A model generated the notes under the pieces. It ran no database searches and had not been told where the DNA came from. It saw only the letters and a list, made by a program, of their open reading frames with translations. DNA of 64,000 nucleotides from Durusdinium trenchii. Its lineage: Eukaryota; Sar; Dinophyceae; Suessiales; Symbiodiniaceae. Position numbers and translations under genes: made by a program. How positions within the stretch are numbered: position 1 is the first letter of the stretch; each line of letters starts with the position of its first letter. Positions 19,875-31,881 of this stretch are shown here, piece by piece. The DNA lies in the NCBI GenBank assembly GCA_963970005.1, contig CAXAMN010006624.1, forward strand, positions 238,008 through 302,007. Direction: 5' to 3'.

Positions 19875-20768
19875 TTTCCACGTCCTTTTATGTTTTATTA
19901 TCCCGCGTTCGAGAAGTGGGGTAAGGTCGCCCTCCTGTCAAGAACCTGAAGCATTTTGTATAGGGCTCCTTTGCTATAATCAGGCGCCCTTGAAATTGCT
20001 AAAGGCTTGTCTGGTGTGGGCGCACTTGTGCAGTTGCAAGAATTCGTAATTAAGTGCACATGCGGTCACAGGCACTGCCGTCGGCTATCGCAAAAAAAAG
20101 ATCTACAATCTATATTGTCATAAAAAAGAGCAATTATAGATAATTTATATATATATGATGTTATATGACTTATATCTCAACTACACAGAGTTAAACAGTC
20201 TGTCATAACCAACTTGTATTGATCCACCTACCAGTAGAAGGCCATGGACCAGGGCGGATCTGGTCGGATCAAATGTGGTTTTGGATGCCATGTGAACATG
20301 GATACTTTTCACAGTCCAAGTGAAGACGCCATAAGACGCCTGTCCAGCTCTGGTGCTTTGCTTCGACCAAACCCCGGAGTCGAGTCGAAGCAAACTTCAG
20401 GACTGGTCCATAACAACCAAGTGTTTTGAATGGCTCCAGGATCCTTTTTTTCTAAGCTCTATATGGTCTATGTTGTCGAATCATTGGGAAAGTATCTAAA
20501 TGTATAAAAGCTTGCTTTTCTATTGTTCTGCTATGTTCTGCTATTGCTGCTCTTTAAGATCCTTGTTCAAGCTCTTCTGAGGTTTGCTTGATTTCAACTC
20601 ATCACTACTACCACTACCACTATAACTATGTACTACTAATATACTAAAAGTAACAACATGATTGAAATAGCAATAACATGTAAAACCTAAATAGTTTTGG
20701 TGGGCTTGACTCTATCCAGTCTCCCTCGTTTGGGTAGGGGAGGGGGCTGTTTAACGTGTTTAACTATA
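19875..20768. other. no gene seen
   Basis: AT-rich, with short microsatellite-like runs (20600-20680). No exon or element is recognised. Confidence 0.35.
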
Positions 20769-20873
20769 TACCAGGACCTTCAAAGTGACCTTTTGAGATC
20801 TCAGAATGAGGTCACTTAGACCCTAAAGAGGCCACTTAGAGACGCCAAAGAGGTCACTTTGAAGGTCCTGGTA
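20769..20873. mobile_element. MITE with perfect 23 bp terminal inverted repeats
   Basis: The ends TACCAGGACCTTCAAAGTGACC and its reverse complement match over 23 bp. The core holds further GAGGTCACTTAGA-type arms. If TA belongs to the flank, the target duplication is TA, as for Tc1/mariner-derived MITEs. Pieces of the same arm occur at 32705-32735 (GTCCTTCAAGGTCACTTA) and 40345-40378. Confidence 0.75.
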
Positions 20874-21009
20874 AGTAGCGTATTTAAGCGGACATTAGTA
20901 GCCAGAATGAGTAGATGGGGTATGATCAGAACTGGACTTCTGAAAAAGACCTCGCATGCCCTCGCACTTGGCACACTTCTGTGACACACTTTGCGCGTTC
21001 AAACACACT

Positions 21010-21538
21010 CTATATTAGCGTCTTCCCTGGGTTTTCGACTCCCTGGGTCATCCAACCGTCGCAAGCGACCATGAGGGGTTTCCCCTGCAGCGCTGCTCGG
21101 TCATCCTGCCGTTCCCGCCGTTGCCGCGCCGTTCCCGCAGCTCCACACATGGTTTTTTCGTCCTTGTGACCTTGATTTTGAGTCGGTTTGTAGCTCCTTC
21201 GTCTGCATGGTCCGACCAGGGACAAATTGACTGGCCAGCCGATCTGAAGGATTAAATGGATTGGTCTCAAAGACTGAGGACTGAAATCCAGACAACACAG
21301 AGAGTTTCTCCCAAGGGTATCTTCCTTTAAGAATTTCTTCCACTTTTGCAGGGTTTGTCCTGCTCCGTCTTTGACACGTGCACCAAATTTGGCCACGCGC
21401 ACTGGGTACAGCGGCTACGGCGCGGTCGAGATTCGCGCGCGCGGTCCCAAAAAAGTGATCGAAATTACTTGACAAAGCTCCGGCGTCCGAGCCGTCAGCC
21501 ACTGTCAGCTCACCCGGCCCCATGTCAGAAACCATCAA
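21010..21538 (-). CDS. coding-like region, two frames, unknown product
   Basis: One minus frame reads LSSNFDHFFGTARANLDRAV and AAVPSAR. It switches near 21405 into a second frame reading AKFGARVKDGAGQTLQKWKK. The switch suggests a splice, sequencing error or decay. Frames stay open for 131 and 146 codons. No family is recognised. Confidence 0.28.
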
Positions 21539-21699
21539 AATATGCAGAATGCCGTTCTGGTGGCACGGAGTTTCGTAAGAACATCAATCAGATTCTTCAT
21601 GTTACTTTCTCTGAGACCCAAAAGCGATTCAAGGCCAAAGCATACATAATGATCAGTGATTGATTGGCTCTGGGCAGCCAAACACTCCACTCAATTGGG

Positions 21700-22325
21700 G
21701 TCTAAATACCACCCTTCAAGTGTTCGATTTAAATAGACAACTGACCTTATCGTGACCTCTGACTCAGCTGCAGCGCATCACCCAAGCACAAACACAACAG
21801 CAGGCAACAAACCTATGACACTTACAACACAGAGCGACTGCAACCAAAATAGGTGCAAGGCACACACACACACAACACGACAAACAAGAAGTAATTAGTG
21901 ACACATACAACACACAACCAGCAAGTCATTCCGCAAGTGGCTGACACCGCAGCCGACACCACATCCCAGCCATCCCAGCCATATTGCTTGTTGACTTTCA
22001 CTTAAGTATGTGGATCCAGCCGCCCTATGGATCCGCCACCCTCGTTTCGGTACAGTGATGTGTTCGAAGGTCTGGTACACCCTACGAAGAGCCTCTGGGC
22101 GGGTGGGGTGTCTCGCGCGGTCACGGTGGGATCTGTGGCTGGACTGGAAGCCAAGCGTCTCGGGTAGATGTCTTTCTCGTCTTTCTATCTGTTGTCCAAA
22201 GAGTTCAAACGTCAATCCAATCAACCTATATGTCTAATATATTATAATGTATTATTTGGAGGATATATCCGTGGTTGTGGAGGTAGACTTTTGGGCAGTT
22301 CCATCTAGCTAAAAACAACCTGTAG
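21700..22325. other. no gene seen
   Basis: Contains CA-rich low complexity (21780-21900). No exon with usable borders is recognised. Confidence 0.3.
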
Positions 22326-23089
22326 ATCCATACGCTGGGATTTCTTCACTCACCATCTCCAAGTCCCTCCTCATTGCCAATGGCAGTTTAGTTTGGTCTG
22401 TGAAGGAAGAACGCCCGAGCTTCATCAAGGACAGTGTCGAGTGTCCAGGCCTCTTTTGTGCCCACATTGGGAAAAGAGTCGAGCTAGACTCGAACACATC
22501 AGTTGAGTTGGGAAGTTCTCCTTTTGTTCAAGAGATCCCGGAAGTAATGCAAACATTTCAACGGCTTAATTTCAGCTGGCGCCAGCAGCGGAACGGAACG
22601 CCGCTAAGAACTTGCTCGCGGCGGAACGCTGGCGACGGCCAGTGGCAAATCACCTGGCCCTACGGCACAGAAGAGGAAAAGTGCCAGGCATTTCCGTCCT
22701 GGGCAACTGGGCGGTGCAAGTCCAGAATGAGGTTTGTACACTAGAAAGTGGAACTCTAACCAGCACCCTTAAGGTATGTTCTGCCCTGAACATTATAATT
22801 ACTGTGTCTTTTTGGATACAAGTAAATAATTACTGTCTTTTTGGGGTGGGTTGGGTCATGTCCCTCTCTTTAGAATCAAACCGACGACCCTCTCGACGTC
22901 TTAGGCCGCATCCAAGACTCGTGCTTGCCCACAATCAGCCGGGCTCGCCCGACGACGTGCTGGGGCGCCCAAACGCCTGTCCAGCTGTGGTCCACCTGGG
23001 AAGGATCCGCATTTGGAGCACACCGCAGGGAAACGGGAGACGGATGGTGTCTTTCCCGCCTGAAACGGAGTGCTTCATCCAAGCGAAGA
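22326..23089 (+). CDS. candidate three-exon segment, unknown product
   Basis: Exons 22326-22501, 22576-22731 (52 codons) and 22874-23089 (72 codons) join in phase 0 with GT-AG introns of 74 and 142 nt. The last donor is AGA|GTGAGT. Peptides include TISKSLLIANGSLVWSVKEE, AAERNAAKNLLAAERWRR and TDDPLDVLGRIQDSCLPT. The second intron ends with GGGTCATGTCCCTCTCTTTAG, a degenerate right end of the introner-like repeat. A 235-codon frame (22612-23316) reads through the same area. No family is recognised. Confidence 0.36.
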
Positions 23090-23878
23090 GTGAGTTTTTA
23101 TCCGTTTTTGTGCGAGAAATCTGGGTCTTGGAAGAACAAACGCAGTGCATTACAGTGCCAAGGACGTTGGCCTTGGACAAACACCCACTAACACCCAGAA
23201 TTGTTCAGGGCTCCGGGCTACTTGGTGGTTTCTTCCTATGCTCAGCACTGAGAAGAGCAGAATCTCCTATAGACGGACGGGCTTCACCCTTTGCCAACTA
23301 TAGGCGGAGCCTATAAGCACCTCCACAATTAGTCTACAACCAAGGGATTTATGAAGTCATGGCAAACTTCCTTTTGCCTCTGACCATGGAAGTTTGGACA
23401 GAAAATTAAAAAACGGCCAATTTTTCAGCATGTTTTCAGCATGTTTTCTGCAGGGGAACTTGTAAACCTCTTAAGTGGTGCGGTGGGTTTCACCGCAGCA
23501 ACTCCAAGGATCGGTCAGTTAAGCACTTGACCAAACGACGACCCCGACGGATTCCCCAAGGATCGGTGGAGTGTGGGGCACGCGAAGAGTAGAAGTTGGA
23601 GGTATGAACCCGGGCAAACACAAATTGGAGGTTTGATGCTGCCTAGGGAGGAGATGTGATGCATTTCCAGGCACCTGAAAAACCAACGGCTTGATTCATT
23701 TGAAGCTTCTCCCACATTCAAACATCACACATATAAGTGTCTGCATCTATATGTTTGGAAAGCATCAGCTTAGCAAATATGGTTCTACAATGTTCATGAA
23801 GACCTCGCTTTCTACCGGTCACCGTCCTTCTCTCCCCCGAACCACCCACCACCCTGCAAGTTTCGCCCCCACCGTCGG

Positions 23879-24204
23879 TTGGTTGGCCATGGCATTGTTC
23901 GACTCCACCTCCACCGGGTAGTTCGCCGCTGGAGGACCATTGGGACGGAAGACATGGGTGATCCTGGGCTCCGCTCCGGCCGCGGGTGGAGGGGCTTGGA
24001 GGGCCTGGAGAAGGACGCCGAAAAGGAGATGTCCAACGTGATAGATGTTCTGGGTTTGTGCAAGTCATGTATATGTTTCTTATTTTGTTTCTTTAGGTCA
24101 AGACATACAGTAGCTGTTCCCTTGGGCAAACTGGTGGGACTCGTAGGACAGTTTCAGGAAGTTTCGCCCCAATCCCTGGGGATCCAGTCGTACCTTGTCA
24201 ATAG
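23879..24204 (+). CDS. candidate two-exon segment, unknown product
   Basis: The frame 23879-24046 reads WRTIGTEDMGDPGLRSGRGW and LEKDAEKEMSNVID. The next exon starts at 24097 after an outstanding acceptor (TATTTTGTTTCTTTAG|G) and reads SLGQTGGTRRTVSGSFAPI to a stop at 24202. Both sides are phase 0. The minus strand is also open here (CRVVGGSGERRTVTGRKRG), so the strand is not certain. Confidence 0.28.
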
Positions 24205-24233
24205 GTGATGTGTATTGGAGACTATTGATGCAG

Positions 24234-24493
24234 GCGAAGTGAGGCCCAGTCGTACCCTTCTGAGCCAGGCATGTGGAAGAATAGTAGGGGAAGAGAATAG
24301 ATCCGTGATTCAACAACAAAAACAGCCACCCTCATTCCTTGCTTTCGTCGCACCAGTCACTTGGGGGGGCCTTGCTGGGAGGTTCGATGCAGCAGGCACC
24401 GCATGGCACCGCTGTGTATTGGGCGGTGTTGCTGCGTACCATGGAAAATGGGCACAAAGTATCCTGTATGGATCCATTGGGTCAACCTTCTGA
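24234..24493 (+). CDS. candidate exon, unknown product
   Basis: After TTGATGCAG|G a frame of 86 codons reads PSFLAFVAPVTWGGLAGRFD, AWHRCVLGGVAAYHGKW and ILYGSIGSTF before TGA. The opposite strand is open as well (122 codons). No family is recognised. Confidence 0.26.
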
Positions 24494-24565
24494 GGTACGG
24501 TGAGGAAGGAGACACGTTTCTGTAGGTTCGGAGGGTCCAGTCGTGGTCTCCCCCGAAGGTGGATG
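24490..24565. repeat. ACCTTCTGAGAAGGT-type repeat
   Basis: ACCTTCTGAGGTACGGTGAGG ... TTTCTGTAGGTTCGGAGGGTCC...CCCGAAGGTGG. Same architecture as 1088-1175 and 52797-52875. Confidence 0.45.
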
Positions 24566-25329
24566 ACTAAGAGCCCCAAAGGTTTTTCGGGGAGTGTCCA
24601 TTCACCACCTCTTAGCCGTGCTACACCTGTTTTCGCTTCGACCTGTTGGGCCGTCGCCCGGTCTGTCCCGGACACCGGTCTGTCTTCGACAGGGATCTCC
24701 TTGGAATCAGTGCCCGAGACAGGTCTCTCTTGATGAACCGTCAGGCCCGTAACCGTGGAGACTTGTTCCCCCTTCTGTGACCACTATATGGCTGTGTATT
24801 GGAATAGGAAGATCCACAAGCAACGAATCCTTGGCTCTGCCTTGGCGACATGTCGACATGGGACGACCGACCGCGCGGCGATGTGAGGAGACCCGTACCA
24901 CGGCGGAGAGAAACACACATATGCAAGGTTAAGAAAAGCACCTGGTCTAAGCCAGAAACAAAAATACATATATATATATATATTATATATATATACCTGA
25001 ATCTTCCTAGGGCTGCACTTAGAAGGCGCCTCTGACCAAGAAGGCGCCTCTAGGAAATAAGAGGCAACTTTTTTTTGCAAGAGGCGATTCTTAGTTTACA
25101 TAGATTTCTTCCCAATTATGTTGATAAAAACATATGATACCCGTGATAACAATGAAACTTGTACACTTGACATGTATGAAAACACCACATTCGATAAACC
25201 ATTCATGTCAATGGCTTTTACCTGAACAATACTTACTTGAGGGAATTTACACTACTAGGTCGAGCATGTTTTTTAATGGTCGAAGCGAAGGCGTTGACCA
25301 TTCTTGGAGGTGTAGGACCGAATCCACAG

Positions 25330-26162
25330 TTGCTTGCTCTCCACTCGCTGTCACCACTGCCAACCGAGGCGCGCGGGGTTGGGCCGATACTCTACGCCCC
25401 CTTGGAAAGTGCTGCCCGAGCGGTCCTGAGGGAGGACGTCGAGGACGTTGGTCGTCTGCCCCAACAAACCCGACGGACCGCTGGCGTACGGATGCATCCA
25501 AAGGGGGAGAAGTCCCGTATGCCACCACAACCTGCTTGCCCTCAAGTAGGTGGCAAGGCACCTGTTTGCTGTCCTTCATGAAGTGCCGTGCTCTTGCTGG
25601 ATTCATCTGGAATCCCGTAGAACTCCCCTGTAGCTTCTTGCTCCTAGTAGCGATGCCCTTGTTACATTGTTACTAGTAGCGATGCCAGGGCTACTAAAAG
25701 CGTCCTTGTTCCTAGTAGAAATGACCTTTGTTACTAGTAACTTCTTAATTGTTCATAGTAGTCTGGCCAGGAGCTACTAGTAGTGACCCTTGTTAGGGAT
25801 TCTTAGGGAGTCCGATGGATTCTGCCAAAGCCGTGCCCTCCACGGACGGCGACTCCTCGCCACACCGCCGTCCGATGTCAAGGGGCCCAGTGCCCCCGCT
25901 GTTCGTGGATATGACCAAAGAGGTGCACCTGGAAGGGCGACTGCGACTGCGACTATGATGCCTCCCACCGGAATGGCCAAGCAAATACAGATAGCGATGG
26001 CCACTGAGAACACCTAGGTGTTTTTGGATGCACCGAAGGATCCGAACCGATGGCGGCAAAGGATCCTTTCAGTGGAGGAGACGGACCGATGTCGGGCGGA
26101 CGGAGCAAGCTTCTGCACAGACGGTAGAAGTTCACGTCGTTTTGGCTTCCGTTCGGTGCATG
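25330..26162 (+). CDS. candidate three-exon segment, unknown product
   Basis: Exon 25330-25545 (72 codons: PILYAPLESAARAVLREDVE, DVGRLPQQTRRT) ends CAA|GTAGGT. Exon 25807-25922 (MDSAKAVPSTDGDSSPHRR, VPPLFVDMTKE) ends GAG|GTGCAC. Exon 26073-26162 (30 codons: TDVGRTEQASAQTVEVHVVL) follows CCTTTCAG. The last two join in phase 0, and the first intron contains a TACTAGTAGC cluster. The first exon ends in phase 0 but the second as written needs a split codon, so that join or an intermediate exon is uncertain. No family is recognised. Confidence 0.32.
25627..25800. repeat. TACTAGTAGC-type repeat cluster
   Basis: Seven loose units of the type CTTGTTACTAGTAGCGATGCC. It lies inside a candidate intron. 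Confidence 0.75.
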
Positions 26163-26265
26163 GTTATTGGATGGACAGCTTATTGAGTTGGAGGGTTTAC
26201 ATCATTAAGTTCTCCATTGGACGGTTTACACGTCGAGCCGGTGAGCGTGTGATGGCAGCGGCTGA

Positions 26266-26484
26266 GTGGTAGCGGGGATACATACACTGCTATGGGCAAA
26301 AGTGATGCTTCTTGAGGAGCTGGAGGCAACACGTGATCTTACCCCTGAACTCTGGTGGTTGCAACACATGAATGCACATCAAGTTATATCTGAAATCTGT
26401 GTCGTCATGGTCCGTTGGTCAACAAAAGGTCCTTTGTATAATACAGGATATTTATCTAGGACTGAAAGGCCCTGCAGATTTTGA
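26266..26484 (+). CDS. candidate exon, unknown product
   Basis: The open frame reads LLWAKVMLLEELEATRDLTP and ELWWLQHMNAHQVISEIC. The composition is protein-like, but borders are not clear. It lies downstream of the 25.3-26.2 kb exons on the same strand. Confidence 0.24.
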   Translation: MVAGIHTLLWAKVMLLEELEATRDLTPELWWLQHMNAHQVISEICVVMVRWSTKGPLYNTGYLSRTERPCRF

Positions 26485-26604
26485 GCTGTGCTGCACCTGC
26501 CACACAGAACGATCCGTTCGGAAGAAACTCCAGAAATTGAGATGACCCCTTCATGCATGTGAATGAAGCGGAATGAAGAATCTACCTCGACCCGACCTCA
26601 TTCA

Positions 26605-26724
26605 TAGAAAATGGGACGTGTGACATGACCGTTAACAAAAGTTGTAATATAAATAGCGTATACATAATTTGATGATAATATATTAATTATGCACTTGTCC
26701 AATTTCCGAGGTACGAACTGAGAC
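26605..26724 (-). mobile_element. introner-like repeat, complete but diverged copy
   Basis: On the minus strand it starts GTCTCAGTTCGTACCTCGG, has an AT-rich middle, and ends in the CATGTCACACGTCCCATTTTC arm. The final GTCCAG is not clear. Confidence 0.55.
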
Positions 26725-27018
26725 TGCAGGTAGGAGGATTTTCACTCTGACTCGATGGCGTCGACAAGCAGCGACCATTCATGTCTCCCAATTTGAGGCT
26801 GCACAACAACTGCGTCCATCTTCTTTGAATTGGAAGGCAGCCATAAGTACATTATTATGGACCAAACCTTCCTCCAGAAGAAAGTCTTTGATCGTCTTTT
26901 ACATTATTTTACTATGCTGTTTTCAAAGGACTAAATTCTCAAGTAAATAATCTGTTCTATTATTTTCTATTATCTATATTATATAAATACTATTACTAGA
27001 CAGGTATCTCACCTCTTT

Positions 27019-27134
27019 TTAGCCCTTCACGTCCTCCGGCACCACCGGACCGACCGTCCTTTGACCTCCCGCCTTCGGCTTGGCGCGGTAGATGGCGCCC
27101 AAAAGCTCGTGGCTGGAACCCCAATGGCCTCCGC
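27019..27134 (-). CDS. candidate terminal exon, unknown product
   Basis: After CTGAATCTCGCAG|G the minus frame reads GHWGSSHELLGAIYRAKPKA and GGQRTVGPVVPEDVKG, then TAA. Codons mostly end in G or C. It lies downstream of the metallophosphoesterase exons on the same strand, and the GH...H spacing recalls that family's last metal motif, but this is too weak to assign. The opposite strand is open too. Confidence 0.38.
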
Positions 27135-27597
27135 CTGCGAGATTCAGAGTGGAGATCAATCGGATGCCGCATTCAGTCTGGAACATCCCGACGACTGAAC
27201 TCCTGGAACATCCCGTGGCCGCCAGTTTTCTGGGACATGGCCCGAACTCCAAAAACTAAGTGCTTGTACTAGGTCTTGTACGTATTCATTTTCCGAAGTA
27301 GAAAAGGTCGACTCCAGGTTCCTCACGTCAGCTTGCACACGTCGGGGTGGGTCACACCGACCACTGAGTCACCGGTCCCTGAAGAGGCCAGAGGCGTGGC
27401 ACATGTTTTCTTCCTTGAGGTTCATTGCTGGGGTTAGTCATCAGGTGTCTGCATGGTCCTACTTCAGATGGCATATGATGGCAGAGGCGTGGCATGTAGC
27501 GAAGTGAGAGGGCATATGATGGCATTTGTACAGAACCGCAGCATCCAATTGACGGCTTAGTGGATAAAAGGGACGTCACACTCACACAAATCATATA

Positions 27598-27800
27598 GGT
27601 GTGTATCAAAATAGGGAGACCTCCAAAAGATCCTGTGGAAGAAGGAACATGAACCCAAACCAATATTGGTTGGGGATCTCCCTATTAAACAGCACACCCA
27701 TATATAGAGCATATCTGTAACTGGACCTGGAGTCCACCTGTTTGTACCTCAGAAAATGGGTGTAGTCTAGTCGTACTTTTTTTTGTTCGGGATCCAATCT
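27598..27800 (+). repeat. longer dispersed repeat, shared with 33904-34060
   Basis: GTGTGTATCAAAATAGGGAG ... CTGTAACTGGACCTGGAGTC ... TGTACCTCAGAAAATGGGTG. The same two ends occur at 33904-34060. The right part is the left arm of the introner-like family, so that family may be derived from a larger element. Confidence 0.6.
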
Positions 27801-27814
27801 TTGTTCGGGTACTT

Positions 27815-27960
27815 CACTAGGAACAAGAGGCTACTAGGGGCTCCTGGCATCGCTACAAGGAGCAAGGACGCTACTAGGGGCTTCTGGCCATACTACTAGG
27901 AGCGATCGGACGCTCCTGGCCATACTAGGAGCAAGGGCGCTACTAGTTACTAGGAGACTA
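27815..27960. repeat. TACTAGTAGC-type repeat cluster
   Basis: Units GCTACTAGGGGCTCCTGGCC and ACTAGGAGCAAGGACGCTAC alternate. This is the same family, inverted relative to 25627-25800. Confidence 0.65.
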
Positions 27961-27999
27961 TATATAGGAGCTTTTGGAATGTTGGGAATGTGTCGAGCA

Positions 28000-29460
28000 A
28001 ACTCAGCAGTTACGGTGACCGGACCCAGGTCCGGTCGAGCTGGCGACCCCACCGTTCACGGGTAAACCTTCCAATGTGGGTGGATCCTTCGATGAGGGAT
28101 CACCGTTCAAGTTGCTTTCGTGTATATAATATATAGATCTCCAACTTTCCCAAGATCAGATGTTTGTTTTTTTTTGGTCTTTTCTCCGGAGGTCTTTCAC
28201 ATGATGTCTAAACCATCTAAACCTTCACGGCGACCGAAAAAAAGAACAAAACACACATTAAACAAAAACATCACGAGTGCCATAACGATAGCCATAGCGA
28301 ATGGAATGTGTACCCGTGCCAAAGGTCGGGACGTTAGCAAATTCGCATTGGATTCTGTATTCCTGTATTCCTTTATATGCAGCCAAACTCTGGAGTAACA
28401 AGGCTAGTGAGATTCCAAAAAGGATTCCTGGTTGGTTGTTTGAATTGAACTCGATCACTTGAAATATGTTTGTCGGGTTCAATCATCCCGAGTATAGATT
28501 GAACATCTAATTAAAAAAAAAATGAAACCAGCACCCAGATTCTGCCAGTGGTCCAGTTCCTAGCTGTATTTTGTGTTTAAGAGCATGAGATTTCCTCACC
28601 CTCTTACAGCACCCACGAACGCGCTAGCGAAGGCTGTAGCGGGTTCTTGATGTCGTAGTATGACCACAAAACTTCTGGTGTAAGCAAAGGTTGTTCTTAC
28701 AGAACATTAGACTTGCTCCTGGGATAGTATTGTAACTTCCTTAAAACCCTCACTCACTACTGCTAGAGAGTGCTGCACGGGACTGGCATGATCACACCTC
28801 CTTACAACACCAATTATATTTTACTGTAAAATCACCAAACAAATATACAATCTCGCGTATTCTAGGGTCCGTGTTCTTGGTCCGCTGAAGCAGGTTGCAA
28901 TTGATGTTCTGAATTGCTCCCCCCACCACTGACTAGTCAGCGTGAATCGTAAAGAGGGAACATGATAACAAAAGGGAACTGTTCATGGGAAGTGGAATGA
29001 AGCGACAGCTGGGTACTTTGCTTGGTGCTTCCTTGTTTGCCCTGGTGGGACCAGCGGATTTGTGGGACCAGAAGGGGATTCACCCATAGGGAAAACCAGG
29101 TTTGGGAGCTCCGGAGCCATCCAGATCGCCACTGGGTCGGCTAGAATGACCCTGACTTGTGACCTCCAGCCACACCCAAACAGGATGATCCTGGTATGCA
29201 TGTGATTTAGATATTTGCAACCACCAGGTTTCGTAAACCCTGAGGCCCTGATCGGATTTCTGAGGTCTCCCAAAACACCCAAAAACACCCGTCAGAAAAA
29301 GCTTCGCACACAGAAAGGAGCCCAGGTGGAGTTCCAAGACGTCCATATATACGTTGCTAGCAGTCCCGTAGTTCTGGAAAAAGCTTCAGCTAAATGCACC
29401 CTCAGACTTGATATATGTTTCCACATGTTGTTTCGATATGTTCAACTCTATCTTTGTTTT
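28000..29460. other. no firm gene
   Basis: On the minus strand this would be the 3' part of the metallophosphoesterase gene, but I could not find its last motif (GH-x-H). A weak minus frame with GTHSIRYGYRYGTRD lies at 28258-28482. Otherwise unassigned. Confidence 0.3.
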
Positions 29461-29463
29461 TTT

Positions 29464-29506
29464 CTCTCTCTCTCTCTCTGTCTCTCTCTCTCTCTGGCTC
29501 TCTCAG
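29464..29506. repeat. CT dinucleotide microsatellite
   Basis: About 20 CT/TC units with two interruptions. It lies just 3' of a coding exon on the minus strand. Confidence 0.9.
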
Positions 29507-29523
29507 TGGTGAACCTTTCACAC

Positions 29524-29672
29524 CAGGTGCCGTGGGGCACTCCATGCTGCCCAAGGTGCCGGTCATGTCAAAGATACCAAAGGGGCCATCGTGGGTTACT
29601 AGGACATCGACGCCGGCCGGGACGTCGTCATAGGCGTTGCCAGACCTGCGGTCGCATCTGGGATCCGCGGCA
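29524..29672 (-). CDS. metallophosphoesterase, exon with the TH-x-GPF motif
   Basis: Minus strand: AYDDVPAGVDVLVTHDGPFG, then IFDMTGTLG. V-D-V-L-V-T-H-D-G-P-F-G matches the D-I-L-x-T-H-G-P-P-x-G motif of calcineurin-like phosphoesterases of the MPPED type, whose His binds the di-metal centre. Here the usual Gly after His is Asp. Likely borders are TTCTTAG|T and CCTG|GTGTGA (49 codons plus split ends). It lies downstream of exons carrying GDV and GNHD, in the right order. The natural substrate is unknown. Confidence 0.74.
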
Positions 29673-30297
29673 CTAAGAACATAGGAGGGTGCACCTTCTA
29701 AGGAGGTACTTGGATCCTTAGAGAACAACTAAAACATACTAATCCCCAAAACCTGAACTAGATAGATATAGACTATAGATCTCATAGACTATCTGACAAA
29801 TATCAATTGTGGGGATGCAAATCTTTTTTCGGGTGTTGAATTGGAGTTTTGCCCATCTGGAGCACCAATGCATGGAGGCAACACCAACCTGAACCAATTA
29901 ATTCTTGCCTCCCCAATCCCGTAAACCTCATGAAATCCCATGAAGTAAGAGACGCAACATTCCCAACACCCTCCACCCTCTGGTAGGACAAATGAGGTTC
30001 CAGGCTGAGTCCCTTTTGCGCTCGCACAGGTAAGTACAAGAGGCCTCAGGTTCCAAGGCCTTTCCCAGTCTCTTGGAGTTGATTCCAAGGCCAGTTTGCT
30101 TTCCTTCCCGAAAGTACCCAGAGTACCCTGTCACCCTGAAAACATCTGAAAACCACCCCATCAATCTCTTGAAACACCTCCTGAATCCTTTCTTTCGCTC
30201 TCAAGAGGCCGTTTCTTGGACCAGACATCCAAGTGGCGCCGCATGCCCCCCCCCAGAACTCCCTTCCCTTCCGCCTGGAATCGCCCCGTCGCGCATG

Positions 30298-30340
30298 CCA
30301 GCCAGCGCCCCAGATCTTCAATCCCATCACCTCCACCAAC
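30298..30340 (-). CDS. metallophosphoesterase, exon with the central beta-strand
   Basis: After an acceptor CGATCTCCTCGAG|G the frame reads LVEVMGLKIWGAGW. MPPED-type enzymes have V-x-V-x-G-h-x-I-x-G-A-P-W at this point between the GNHD and TH-G-P motifs, and the order here agrees. The right border is unclear and the exon may run further. The same frame is open for 186 codons (30603-30046), so an upstream part (TLTVIYDAWTVPGRLDAFSD) may also be coding. Confidence 0.55.
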
Positions 30341-31881
30341 CTCGAGGAGATCGATCGACACGCATGCGGAGAACCGGTCCCTGGCACCTCTCCATTTACG
30401 AGCACCTCTCCCTTGAGCCCAGGGTCGGAGAAGGCGTCCAGGCGTCCAGGCACGGTCCAGGCGTCGTAAATGACGGTCAAAGTCCGGTCGGGATCATCCA
30501 TGATAATCCTCTCAACTAGCGGGGCCTCCGTTTTTAGGCTGAAAGGAAGGTCTGACCCCATGCAAGGGACCTCGGTTTTTCGGTGGTGAAGCCTACTGCT
30601 CACAAATGTGAATTGCAGAAAAGGATATGACAGGGTGCCAGGCTGCGATCAATTCTGTTCCAGGACCCTCCAGCCACTGTTTCCTGCCTCGTCTGGGTGC
30701 TTGAACTGCCCCCCCCCCCGTGGGAGTCATCAAAGGGCTCCTCCAATACCGGCCACTTCTTTAGAAGCGGCTAACCATCAGCTGACCCTGTCTGCACCCA
30801 AAGGTGAAATCCCATGAGCCACCCGTGGCACCAAAACGGCCCCACCCCTGCGTGTGGTGATGATTTTTTGCACCCTCTTTACACGGTGGTCTCCATGAAC
30901 ACCTCGGGCGCCTAACCCTGAGCGTTTTTGAGGGAATGAACCCTTGAATGTACCTGAAGCTCTTTGCTCTAAACAACAAATAACACAACAAAACGCAGAA
31001 GGGTGTCAACCCCTTTCTACAAATGAGTGCTGAAATTCATCCCTCCAAATATCTCTATTGTCGCGGTACCTCTAGTTGCATGCCGCGTACCGCAGGAAGG
31101 TCTCACCGGAACTCGCTGCAAACCAAGGAGCTCGTGATTCAAGACTTTGGCGTTGGTGATCTTGCCTCGAAGGGTCGGCCGCACGGACGGTCGCAGTTGA
31201 CGCTGGCGGAGAAGAATCAACTGCGCGAAATCTCGCATCCAGCGAGCGTCAATAGCAATAGAAATACCACGGTCTATTTTGTAATATCTCCTCAACAAAA
31301 ACAGGGAAGGACAAACCGTGAGTTTGCTCATCAAGTCTCCCAGCCAATCGTATGTCGGATGTCATGATGTTAGTCTGTTCAAGGCACGGTGCCAAAAGCT
31401 TGCTTTGGTTGCGAAGTGTCAAACAATTAACAAACACAATAATAAACACATGAAATGTTCCTCTCACTGAAAAAGAAAAAGAGCAGCTCCAAGGATAGGG
31501 AAACCTCCTTGGACCTCTCCGCGGGGATGAACACCTATCCGCCATTGCCTATGGTTCTGTCCGTACGTGTGTCCTGGGCTATATATATATACCATCCAAT
31601 AGGAATTTCCAGGGTGAACTCGACAAGACCACGTGAGACATCTTGAGACATAGGTGCAATTGGCAAAACGATTGACACACACACAGCACACTGGCACATC
31701 GGTCTGATTGTTCTTCCTTACTTTAGAGGGTATCACAAACAAATTGAAATACATGCTCGACTTTTCGGCATCCATGAATGTGCCCTGTCCTCCCTAAAAA
31801 CAGTAGAGGGTTCCCAACCTCATCGACTCAAACCGTGAAGTCGCGAAGTCGCTTCCAAGTCGCTCTGGAAGTATTCAGGAC

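Noticed and set aside
29402..29510. Arg-Glu run at the end of a minus frame
   Set aside because: It is the translation of the CT microsatellite downstream of the metallophosphoesterase exon, so probably not coding.
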